Assembly (NCBI RefSeq): GCF_009389715.1 | Contig: NW_024068246.1 | Span: 1 to 64,000 of the forward strand | DNA length: 64,000 bases | Source of the DNA: Phoenix dactylifera | Lineage: Eukaryota > Streptophyta > Magnoliopsida > Arecales > Arecaceae | Reading direction: 5' to 3' | Shown: in pieces, positions 21,555 to 33,400 of the stretch | Layout of the letters: every line of letters starts with the position of its first letter | Position numbering within the stretch: the first letter of the stretch is position 1 | Translations under genes and position numbers: made by a program | The notes under the pieces: generated by a model | The model's database searches: none | Told to the model about the DNA's origin: nothing | Seen by the model: the letters and a program-made list of their open reading frames with translations, nothing else

Positions 21555-21705
21555 ATGAAAGTGAGGCTTGGCGCAATAGTAAAATTATTCCATTAAGTTC
21601 GAAATACAGAAATAATCTTTCCATATACGAGGTAAAACTATATATATCTGAGTCTGATTCAATAATGGTGGAAGCCTCATGCACTGATCATCTATTTTGT
21701 TATCT
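21555..21705 (+). mobile_element. Au-like SINE copy 2
   Basis: Directly follows copy 1 in the same orientation. It starts GAGGCTTGGCGCAATAGTAA, has the B-box-like TTCGAAATACAGA, GAGGTAAAACTATATATAT and the 3' part GGTGGAAGCCTCATGCACTG followed by a T-rich end. Diverged, transcriptionally dead in all likelihood. Confidence 0.65.
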
Positions 21706-23231
21706 AGTTATGTTTGTTTCAAGACCAATTAGCACTTATCTTAACATTTCAATAGGAAAAGAAGCAGCAAGCATTTAAAAAATGTCGGTCTGCCTACCTG
21801 CCAAGTCCCCATATTGAGCTGGCCACCGGTGATTGGAATCCTCGGCATATGTATGTATATATGTATGTATATGTATATATATGTATATATATTTTTATAT
21901 ACTGAAGTTTTAATACCATAAACATTCAGAGAGAGATGGCATTACCACCAAAAAAGGAAAAAAATACATACATCAGGGCACAACTAAACATCGATGATTT
22001 GATGTGTGCTAACATGTCATCAGCTAACTCTCTCCTTTGATCTGACACTAATCAAAGATGCTCAAAATCACTTTTTGGCAATATATACAATTAAGCTAAA
22101 AGGAACTAACTATAGCCTATAGGCAAAGTTATTGCTCAAAATGATAAGGAGAGACTTTTCCTATAATGTTATTAGACTGTAGAGGTGGCAATCTACAGGT
22201 CATGTCGGTTCATGTTTAGGTCAAGTTCAGATCATATGCAAAAGACCATAGAGCCTGACCAAACCCGATCGACGGCCAGCCTGCCGATCTGCAACCAACC
22301 CGACTAGCTTCACTTGGCCCAATTCTATCTAATTTTGGAGTTTACACCATGTGAGTACATTATTTTTACCATAATTTTCAAACTAAATCACATGACATAA
22401 AAGAACAGCATATATCACAAATCTCTAAACAAGTATTACATACCAATTCGAGTTTTAAAACAAGCTAACAAGATCATTGATCCAATGGCTGATATTCACT
22501 CCACAAAGCCATAAATATGAACCCGACCCGACCCGCTTGACAAGCGAACCCAAACAGGTGGGAATTGGGATAGGCAAGTGGGATCCAGTTCGGTCACGGG
22601 GCAAATGGGTTCAGTTCAAAAATTACCACCCCCAAAAATTAAGTTTATCTGATCCATATTTTCCTTTTGGTTTCTTGTTTTGGTCGGCATGTCCAAATGA
22701 AACTTTTTTGTCACCTCAGAAGGGTTAAACAAACAAACCCCCCTTCCCCAAGTAGAACTAAAAAGATCACATTCTTCCCAAGTGAAAAACACTGGAGGAT
22801 TCGAAAGAAAGCACTCAAATTCACAGAGAAAAGGAGGAAAGTAGACAAAAAGAATTCGACATAAAATAGAAGCATAGAGTAAAGGAATTAGGAAAGGGAG
22901 GGATTAGAGGGGAAAGGCTCTAATTTTTACCTTGTAGGTGATGAGACGGCAGCCTCGCCTATGGGAAGGGATGACGAGGGCTTTTTTTCTTTTTTTTCTT
23001 TTTTTGTCAATACGGTATTTGAATTCATATAGTTCTAATGTGACTACAATATGCCAAATCAAGTAAAAGTAAATAGTAAAAAAAAAGTATGAAATACTAG
23101 CTAAGTTTGTCTACAGGACTTTTCTGGAATACTGAACGACATGAGAGGTGATTCAATCTGCTGCACTGTTCGTCTTTAGATATATATGAGCTATCTGAAA
23201 AGAGGTCAACTTCTTCGGAGCCCACTTGGCG
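21706..23231. other. Intergenic region with low-complexity repeats
   Basis: Contains a (TATG/TATA)n stretch at 21848-21898 and, at about 22180-22620, a decayed segment rich in GGTCAAGTTCAG, ACCCGACCCG and GGGATAGG words of the same style as at 42690-42860. An A/T-rich stretch around 22980-23090. No gene recognised. Confidence 0.5.
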
Positions 23232-23239
23232 GCCATGAA

Positions 23240-23292
23240 TAGAGATAGGCATCGGGCCGGGCCGGGCCCGGAGCGCACTTGGCGGCCATGAA
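23240..23292 (+). repeat. 53-bp duplication of hAT end plus flank
   Basis: TAGAGATAGGCATCGGGCCG, the left terminus of the adjacent hAT element, occurs at 23240 and again at 23293, each time preceded by CACTTGGCGGCCATGAA. So 53 bp including the host flank and target site have been tandemly duplicated at the left end of the element. Confidence 0.85.
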
Positions 23293-24607
23293 TAGAGATA
23301 GGCATCGGGCCGTGCCGGGCCCAGGCCCACCGGGCCACAGACCAAACGGGTCGTGCCTGGCCTGGCCTATTACTAAACGGGCCGTGCCTGGCACGGCACG
23401 AGACGGCCCGTCAGTCCAAAAAAATAGCCATTATGGGCCACCCATAACGGCTATTTTTTGGCCCATAACGGCTATTTGTGGCTTTTTACCCATTTTGCCC
23501 CTCCCAACAACCATAAAACAGCTAATTTGATGGGTATTTTGGGGAAAAAATTGGAGTCCTATAAATATCCCTTTCCTCCCTTATTCTCACCACACCAAAC
23601 CAACTCTTCTCTCCTTCTCTACTACTACTATTTCTCTTTTCTAGCAATATTTAGCAAGTGCTTTAGGCTTCTAGCAATTTAATTTTTAGTTTGCATTTAG
23701 CAAGTGTTCAAGTGCTACACAAGAGGAAGTTATGTCTGCCATTGCACGTGATATTTTAGCTGTGCCGATGTCCACAGTAGCATCGGAATCCGCTTTTAGT
23801 GCAGGTCGGCGTGTTCTTGACGAAAAGAGAAAAAGGATGACTGGCGAAACGGTTGAGATGCTTCTATGCTTCCAAGATTGGTTGGATGTTGAGGCGAGAC
23901 TTCAAGATAAAGGTGGACATGATACAACATCCTCTGATGATGATGATACAAACACTACTGAATAGTGAATACTGATGATTAATAAAATTTTGATCATTTA
24001 TTTTTATTTCTTAATTTTTTATAATTGTATATTTTTATTTTTTTAATTGTTAAAGTGAGTCATCTCTATTTTTTCTCCTTTCTTATTGTATTCTGGAGGT
24101 CAGAATAAACCTCCCTTCATGTACCATTTTGATTTAAATTAATAAACTGGTAGGGGTCTATGCCAAATCTCCCACCATTAAGGTGGCTTTATATTAATAA
24201 ATCCTTAGTTCCCAACATTTATTAATTTATTAAAAAAAATTTATAAATAAAAAATTTTATTTCTATTTATTTTAAGGGGGACGAGCCGTGCCTGGCCCGG
24301 CCCAGGCCCTTGTGGGCCATGCTGGGCCCGGTTCAGGCCCTTATGGGCCGTTCCGGGCTGGCCCGCGGGCTGTGCCGTGCTTGGCCCACGAATCGTGCCA
24401 GTCCAAACCCTTATGGGCCGTGCCGGGCTCGGCCCGCGGGTCAGAAATCCTTAATCCAGCCCGGCCCCCTTTTATGAGCCGTGCCTAGCACGGCCCGTTA
24501 CTGTAGCAAGCGGGCCGTGCCGGACGCGGCCCGGCATGAGGTACGGCCCGGCGGGCAGCCCGCCCTCCGGCACGGCCCGGCCTGGTCCGGCCCAATACCT
24601 ATCTCAA
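23293..24607 (+). mobile_element. hAT DNA transposon, internally deleted, with 8-bp target duplication
   Basis: Ends are TAGAGATAGGCATCGGG and, reverse-complemented, TTGAGATAGGTATTGGG, an imperfect terminal inverted repeat of about 17 bp. GCCATGAA flanks both sides (23285-23292 and 24608-24615), the 8-bp duplication expected of hAT. Both subterminal regions are crowded with GGGCCGTGCCGGGC words. A hairpin (AAAAAATAGCC..GGCTATTTTTT) lies at about 23418-23459. At 1315 bp it is far shorter than an autonomous element and keeps only the last coding part of the transposase, so it is non-autonomous. Confidence 0.88.
23732..23965 (+). pseudogene. hAT transposase C-terminal dimerisation domain (remnant)
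   Basis: 77 codons, MSAIARDILAVPMSTVASES then AFSAGRRVLD and MLLCFQDWL, ending at TAG. This is the hATC dimerisation signature (ARDxLAxPxSTVASESAFSxGxRVLD). The DDE catalytic residues and BED zinc finger, which would lie upstream in a full transposase, are absent. The acidic tail TTSSDDDDTNTTE is usual for the family. Cannot catalyse transposition alone. Confidence 0.85.
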
Positions 24608-24615
24608 GCCATGAA

Positions 24616-25719
24616 TTTGGAGGAAGGGGTGTTCGAAGTGACACAATAGTTTGTAAAAGAGCTCCATGCCTTTTTCTCATACACAGCTTCCTTCGGTAGG
24701 CTTTGAAGTGGCCAGTTTTTAACCCTCCAGTTTGGAGATGGGACTGGAGACTAACATCATTTTTTATTTATTATTTAGCGATTACGACAAGCGCTTGCAA
24801 GTTGCAACCTTGTCTCACGAGGACCTCCCAACAACCGATGCAAAAAAAAAAAAGCACCAAGGCGGAAGCATCTCGTCTCTTTTCATGGCCAGCTCACCCC
24901 ACTAGGTGCTCTTGTTGGGAAACGTATCTAATTAAACCTCGCAGCGCCCCTCTAAACCCATAGTTGATAAGCCCATTACTCTTTTCCATGACAAGGCTGG
25001 ATATTAAATTAATCTCCATACGACATTTATTGCCCTATTTTAACGCCTACCGTCCCTTCTTTCTCTTAATTATATATAATGATGCTGCAAATTTTTTTTC
25101 TTTTCTCTTTGTTAATTAAATAATATAGTACTCACCAAGCAATAATAGTCCGTATAACCTAACTCAAATAATTAATAAATAAAATAATCAAGCAATTATA
25201 CATCATAATTTTTTTATATAAAAAATCTTTCTATATATGAAAAAAAACATCAGATCTAGTCCAGACAAAAAATTCTACTATTTAAAATAATAGAATTATA
25301 ATAGATCCTCTCTAGTTCAACTAGAGGTTGTACAAACATCAACAAAATTTAATCTTGGCTTCCACAACAAAGATATTTATCACTAATAAGACAGATTTCA
25401 GCAATAAACAATAAAATAGGGAATATATCTCACCAAATGTTGAGGCTTGAAATCAACAATGGAGAATGCTTTTCAAAGATCCAAACCGTTCAATCTGTAG
25501 TTCTCAATGCCGAAACAACATATTGGAATTTCAACCAAATTTACATACAATCAATTGTCCAATCATCTGACAAAGCAACACCTTTCTTTCTCTCCTTCTC
25601 TATTTTTTTTTATTCCGTTTCTGTAAAGTCCCCGACTCCACAGTCTCTATTTGCGATAACCTCACCCAGCCAGCTGTTTCTTTCTTATTTTTCATTTATT
25701 TAAATAATATGGGTCCCAC
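24616..25719. other. AT-rich intergenic region
   Basis: AT-rich DNA without a supported gene. The right part (from about 25265) may be terminal DNA of the copia element next to it, but I cannot define LTR edges. Confidence 0.4.
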
Positions 25720-26642
25720 ATGAGGAGGAACCACATCAACAAATCTTTCTCTTTCAACTCATCTGGGAGGTTCTACCAAGCCCACTTTCTTTCTAAAAGC
25801 AATAATTTTTTCATAAGCAAGATTTTAATGACCCATTATCATCGGTATGAATTTTTTCAAGGGAAAATACTTTCATCTCCAAAGCATCCCGAATCCAATG
25901 ATATCTCACATCAATATGTTTGGATCTCAAATAAAATGTTGGATTCTTTGAGAGATGGATGATACTTTGTCTGTCATAATAAAGTATATATTTCTCTTAT
26001 TCTTGGCCCAACGCTTGTAAGAAATTTTTTATCCACAAAAGTTCATTACAAACTTATGTAATTGCAATATATTCGGCCTCCATAGTGGATAAAGCAACAC
26101 ATTTCTGTAGCTTAGATTGCCATAACACTTCTCCCACTGGAAAAGTCATCAAGTACCATGATGTAGATTTTCTATAATCTATATCACCGACTATATCAGT
26201 ATCTGTATATCCATCCAACATAGGTTTACCATTACCAAAACATAAATAGACTTTAGAAGTGCCTCTGAGATACCTGAGAATTCATTTGACAACTGCCTAA
26301 TGTTCCTTACCAGGATTAGAAAGAAACCGACTTACAACACCAACTGCATGAGCAATATCCGGCTTTGTGCAAACCATGACGTACATCAAACTGCCAACTA
26401 CGGATGCATAAAAAATCTTCTTCATTTCTTCTTTATCTTTCTGACTTGTAGGACACTGCTTGGAAAACTTTAAGTGACCTATAAGTGTTGAGCAAACTGG
26501 TTTGGACGTGCTCATGTTGAACCTTTCTAATACTTTTTCGGTATATCTCTCTTGAGATAACTAAAGCTTTCTATTTTTCCTATCACAAGTAATTATTATG
26601 CCAAACATTTGTTTAGCTAGCCCCAAGTCCTTCATGGCTACC
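25720..26642 (-). mobile_element. Ty1/copia pol fragment (RT end and RNase H)
   Basis: Read on the minus strand, the clear block at 26515-26297 contains SLMYVMVCTKPDIAHAVGVV and SRFLSNPGKEH, the well-known C-terminal part of plant copia reverse transcriptase. Upstream is the MKDLGLAKQMFG-type segment near 26640, and downstream are RNase H pieces (LSKNPTF..RSKHIDVRYHWIRD near 25950-25880). Only the 3' third of pol is present; it is broken in several places and is a fossil. Its 5' side stops exactly at the edge of the segmental duplication (26641). Confidence 0.85.
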
Positions 26643-27491
26643 AATCATCAAGACAAGCGCATGGCGAATGGATCCCATAGGAACAAGACATGGAGATTGG
26701 TGTAGTGCATGACCGCCTAGCGATAAAATACTTACTCAAATCTTTTAATGATGAAAGTAAACAATTTTGTGGCCAAATTTTTTGTTGTTAAAATTCTGAG
26801 TTTTTTTAGTGAAATAAGCCATGCAGTAAAACATAAACCGTTGGACATTGTCTCCATGGCCTGGTGGCTTCAACGAAAAGCCACTTTAGTAAGATACTGA
26901 ACCAGAATGAATAAATATCTCAGGTATAGAAGTCCTCGCAGGAGGCTGCATAAGTTAATTTTAACTTTTTAGAACTAGAACAAGTAGAAGTCCGGTAGAT
27001 TCAAACCCAGGTCACTAATATTAACATCCAAGAATTTCATCAACCAAGAATTGAATCTGCATCTTTTTTGATGCAATGTAAGATTTGAATCAGCTAGATG
27101 TTGTAGAATTGTTTCTGCAGGTCTGCCTCACATTGACCAATATTTTGTTGTCAAAAAATGTTAGTGTCTCATCTCTTGACACTACAAGAAATAGGGGCTT
27201 TGGCGACGCTTTTTAAGGCTTTTACCGACGCTTATAAGCGTCGGTAATTTTCGTCCCGACGCTTTCCAAAGCGTCGCCAAAGCGTCGGCTATGTCGGGGT
27301 GGAAAAAAAATTGCTGACGCGTTTGAAAAGCGTCGCTAAAGGTTATTTTTAGCGACGCTTAAAAGCGTCGCTATAATCCGTCTAGCAACGCTTTAAAGCG
27401 TCGGGTTTAATTACTGTTTTTAAGTTAGCGACGCTTTAAAGCGTCGTCATAAATTTTTTTTAAAGAAAAAAATATATAAAAATATATTTTC

Positions 27492-27908
27492 TTACCGCAA
27501 CCTGAGGGGAAAACCGATCCGGGCCTCGTCGCGCCACCGGATGGCGGTCTGGAGCTTGGACTGGGTTTCTTTGAGGGAGATGAGGATGGATCGGAAGGAG
27601 CCGTAGGCGTCAGCGAAGCGGAGGAAGTCGTCGAGGAGGCGGTCGGTCCAGGGGGTGGAGGAGCGGCGGTGGAGGGTGTCCTGGGCCTGGGGGAGCTGGT
27701 GGAGGTCATCGAGGGAGGCGTGGAGGAACTCGATCCGGGCGAGGCCGGCGCAGATCCAATCCGGGGAGCCCGACTCTGGCTCCGGGCGGGACTGCCAGGA
27801 CCGGAGGGCGCGGATCTCGTCCTCGAGCGAGGCGAGAAGGCTTCGGCGATCTGCTTCACGGTCAGCGGGACGGCGCCCTGAGCCCTGCGAATCTGAGATT
27901 GAGAGCAT
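27492..27908 (-). pseudogene. Captured fragment of a DUF241 (plant BPS1-like group) host gene
   Basis: 139 codons from ATG at 27908 (MLSISDSQGSG) to a TAA at 27492. Diagnostic stretch: LASLEDEIRALRSWQS, then ICAGLARIEFLHASLDDLHQ, LPQAQDTLHRR, and WTDRLLDDFLRFADAYGSFR followed by LKETQSKLQTAIRWRDEAR. This is the DUF241 pattern (LxxLExLYxxLDDLLQLP..., WVDRLLDxSLRLLD, LQSALRRR) of plant proteins of unknown biochemical role. Only about the N-terminal half of a usual 270-300 residue protein is present. The stop overlaps a donor-like GCG|GTAAGA, so a spliced transcript could go on. The frame is open and uninterrupted, suggesting recent capture. GC content is far above the flanks. Confidence 0.8.
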
Positions 27909-28087
27909 GATCGAGAACAAGGATTCAGAGGTCGAGACATCGAGATCGTGATCTCCACACACAGAGAGAGAGGCAATTGGTACCTTGGCGGGGGAGAAGG
28001 AGGAGGGATCGGGGGCCTGGGTGGCCTAAGAAGGCATGAAGCCGACGCCGGAGAAGAGGGAAGAAGCTCCATCGGACTATCTATGAA

Positions 28088-28460
28088 GCATGGCCGCTCT
28101 CTCTCTCTCTCTCTCTCGCTTCTTGGAAGGGGGCGAGCGGCGGCAAGCGGCGGAGAGAGAAGGGGAAAGGGTTAGAGATTTGTAAGGGAGGGGGTTTGAG
28201 GGATCAGGAGGGTGGAGGGGAGGGGGGAGGGGATTTGTAGAGAGGAGGGGGGAGGGGGCGAAAGATGGTGATGAATTGCGATTGGTCCAAACCTTCTAAA
28301 AGCGGCTTCTTGCGACCTGCCCAGAATGAGGGGGGAGGGGATTTGTAGAGAGGAGGGGGCGAGCGGTGGAGAGAGAAGGGGAGGAGATTTGTAGAGAGGA
28401 GGGGGAGGGGGCGAGCGGCGGAGAGAGAAGGGGAGGGGGGCGGCTGGATGGGTTGGGATC
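28088..28460. repeat. (CT)n run and G-rich tandem repeats inside the CACTA element
   Basis: A CT/TC microsatellite at about 28088-28118, then purine-rich DNA in which GGGATTTGTAGAGAGGAGGG-type units recur near 28231, 28337 and 28385, with GGCGAGCGG.GGAGAGAGAAGGGG between them. Probably the 5' leader region of the captured gene, expanded. Confidence 0.65.
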
Positions 28461-28744
28461 GGGAGGAATTTGCAGGCCTCCGACGACGCTTTCTAAAGCG
28501 TCGTTGGAAAGGAAAAAAAGAAAAAAAAAAAGGGAGATGGCTTCGGTTGGAAAGTTTTCGGCTTCCGCCGACGCTTAAAAGCGTCGGTGTAATCTTATAA
28601 TTTTTCCGCAGCATCGTCTTAGGCCAGATCTACTCACACTTTATAAAAGCGTCGGTAAATTTTGGCGCTTAGCAAAAATTACCGACGCTTTTACTTAGTG
28701 TCGGCAGAGAAAAATCGCGAAAAGTACTTTTTTCTGTAGTGTGA

Positions 28745-30463
<1,719 letters not shown>

Positions 30464-33400
30464 ATGGTTTGGCAAGCAGCTCTTCTTGTTCAGTTGGCGA
30501 GCCTTGCAGCGGCATCAGGAGAACGGCATATCGCTCGGTCCGGCTGCCAGGCGAAGTGCGGAAACGTCAGCATCCCCTACCCTTTCGGCATCGGCGAAGG
30601 CTGCTTCCTCCATGGCTTTGAAATCACATGCAACACATCCTTCAACCCTCCCAAGGCCTTCCTTGGCAGTGGCAACATCGATGTCGAAGAGATCCAGCTT
30701 CTCAAGGGTCGTGTGGTCGTCAATAAGCTTATAGCCCGTGACTGCTACGCCAAGAATGGCAGCCGCCGCAATAGCACGTCCACAAGCATCGTGCTTTCCA
30801 AGCCCTACATGTTCTCCAGCACCCGCAACAAGTTCGTGGCGATCGGGTGCGACACCATCGGACGCCTCGAGGACATGGAGTCGAAGTTCGAGACCGGGTG
30901 CTTGTCGCTGTGCAATAGCACCAGCTACATCACTAATGGGACCTGCAACGGCATCGGCTGCTGCGAAACAGTTATTCCAAAGAAACTCAGGTCCTTCGAG
31001 GTCTACGTCAGCAGCTTTCGCAACCACACCGAGTGTTGGGATTTCAATCCTTGCAGCTACGGCTTCTTGGCTGATGAGGGGCGGCTAAACTTTAGCGTCG
31101 ACAGCTTCTCTCGTCTTGCCAGCACGGAAAAGATCCCGGTGACGCTGTCCTGGGCCGTACGGGACAAGAGCTGCGAGGAAGCTCGCAATAACCGGACGAG
31201 TTTTGCGTGCAAGGCCGAGAACAGCTACTGCGTGAACTCCACCAACGGAGGGGGATACCGCTGCAATTGCTCAGAAGGATTTGAGGGCAACCCTTATCTA
31301 GAAGACGGATGCCAAGGTAATTCCGTTTCTCTTCCCGGTAGCCAGAATTCCGTCTTGACTTGGCAAAACTGAGTATACGCACCGTGCTCTTCCATCCGAG
31401 GTTCAAATCTTGGTTGGGAGGTCTCGCCAGGTGTTTAATTAAAAAGCGAATATCTTCCTTAATTGTTGTATGAGAGAGATCCCTCTAAACTTCCCGCTCC
31501 TCGTATATATAGCTAATAGCTTGAATAATTTCAGAAACACACCATGTACAACTCATAGAATATTCCCAATCTTTCAACTGAAGATGGCGACTACCGATCA
31601 CAACTTAATCTAGTTTTCCATTACTGCTAGTTATCGTTCCATTATAACATCTAATAATAGTTATTTCATTACAAAAAAATCCAATCAGATGTTTTACTAT
31701 GCAAATGATGACAATCATGTTTTCTTAATACTATAGACTCTGAAACTTTTTGATGTCTCGTTGTTGGGGGATATTAGGCTATTAGCCCTGTTCAAATTAA
31801 CCTTGATCATGAGTTTGAATCTCTAGGCATCAGGAAGATCACAGTTGGGCTTTGTGTGGTTAAATGTATTCTTGAGCTTATATAGCCTAATACTACTTTG
31901 CCCACTCATAATCAGCTGGGTTATTTTCCTCTCGGCAGAACAACAACACGTTCATTTAATTTTGAGTGTTGATTACTCGAGTGATAACACCCTTTTAAGA
32001 GTTGGGAATGGTTTGCCTAATTCCTATCCCACTATCTGGAGAAGTTCAGAAATTCTTATTGGTTGGATCAGGTCACCACGGCTGGCCCAACCACAAAGAG
32101 ACGCGTACAAATAGACGGGGAGCAATAGCCAATAAGAAGCGTCCCAATATATTTAGGGGCTTAAGGTGATTTTGTCTTTGCGGCCTTTCCTGCAGTGGGC
32201 CGGCCTAAGGTGAACTCATAAAGTGGTTTTTTTTCTTTCCATTTTATCTTTGAGGCATTTTCTGCGGTGAGCCTTCTTTGGGCCGGAGCCTCGGCCATCT
32301 CAGTCGCCTAAGGGTTGGGCCGGCCCTGGATGTTTGTGTGTTGTCCCAAATTATGGTTGGACTGGTCTATCTCTGAGTTGGCCAGGCATCTCTTTCACCA
32401 AGCTCAGGCATCTCTTTTTGGTCCATCGCCAACCCCAAGCCTCAGAGTTTGGTAAGGTTTCGCCAAGCTTACTCAACCAGTCAAACTAGAGGTCCACTTG
32501 ATAAACCGAGTTTGGGTTGCGAAACTTACATCCAAGATTGGGCTCAGGGTTCGCATATAAGCGTGCAGGTTGTGAGCCGAGTCATGTTTGGCTCAGAAAT
32601 TTAAGTTGAGCCCGGCTTCCTCTGAGATAGCCGAGCCCGAGTCTTTTCTTTTTCTTTTTCTTTTTCTCTTTTTTTTTATTAATCTTGGAAGTTATATGAG
32701 CTGCATTTGAGCGAGGCTCAGCTAGCTCGATTTTGGTTCATACCCAGCTCAAAATTAATAAACAAGCAAAGATAAAAATCATATAATTTTTTTATATATT
32801 AAGATATTTCTGAGCCCTTGGCGACGATGACGCGCGGTAGGGTGGTGCAAGAGATCGTGACGTCATAGGCGAGGATGGAGAATTAGAGAGGAGGCTGGGC
32901 GTGATGGAATAATTTCAAATTATATTTATCATATTATATAATATATATTTATATTTATATTATAATATATATTATATAAAATCAGGCTTGGGTTGCGTTA
33001 ATGTAAACTCGTGCCCGGCTCGTTTATTGGTCGGGCTTAAATTTCAGACTTATCCAATTTTGGGGGCTTAAAGGCCAAGCCGAAGCCCATCCACAATGGT
33101 TCAGGTACGAGCAGAGGCCCCGGTATTTGAGTGGCTATAAATTAGACCTCGCTCTGGTAATCAAGCATTCTGTCCGATCTTCACCCTTGTTATCTTAGAT
33201 TCGGTGGAGGACAGGAGTAAAGGTGGCAAACCATTTACTTGTTAGATTTGGTGGCTGACTTATGTTATCTTAGATCTCTGCTTGCATGCTCAAGTGGGAA
33301 TATCTTAGTACTCTTTCTGACTAACATCTTGATGGCTACTCTCTAGATATTGATGAATGTGCATCTTCACCCTGCGTAGAAAGATGTGAAAATTTCCCTC

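Larger units (their letters stand above)
27180..28741. mobile_element. CACTA (En/Spm-type) element carrying a captured host gene piece
   Basis: Starts CACTACAAGAAATAGG and ends TTTTTTCTGTAGTG, whose complement is CACTACAGAAAAAA. Flanked by TGA at 27177-27179 and 28742-28744, the 3-bp duplication of CACTA elements. Both ends are packed with the subterminal word CGACGCTT/AAGCGTCG (more than a dozen copies). Copy B has the uninterrupted site ATCTCTTGATTTTGATG (about 38412), so this inserted after the segmental duplication. No transposase is present: at 1562 bp it is non-autonomous. The interior (27490-27962, minus) encodes part of a DUF241 protein. Confidence 0.92.

Noticed and set aside
27180-28741. 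CRISPR-like appearance of repeated AAGCGTCG words
   Set aside because: These are subterminal repeats of a CACTA element in a plant nuclear sequence, irregularly spaced and in both orientations.
30515-31027. 170-residue minus-strand ORF inside receptor exon 1 (and 40254-40766 in gene B)
   Set aside because: Antisense shadow of the extracellular domain; it persists in both copies only because the sense frame is conserved.
31380-31430. tRNA-like B box (GAGGTTCAAATCTTGG) after receptor exon 1
   Set aside because: No matching A box or cloverleaf arms could be found; not a tRNA gene, at most a SINE trace.
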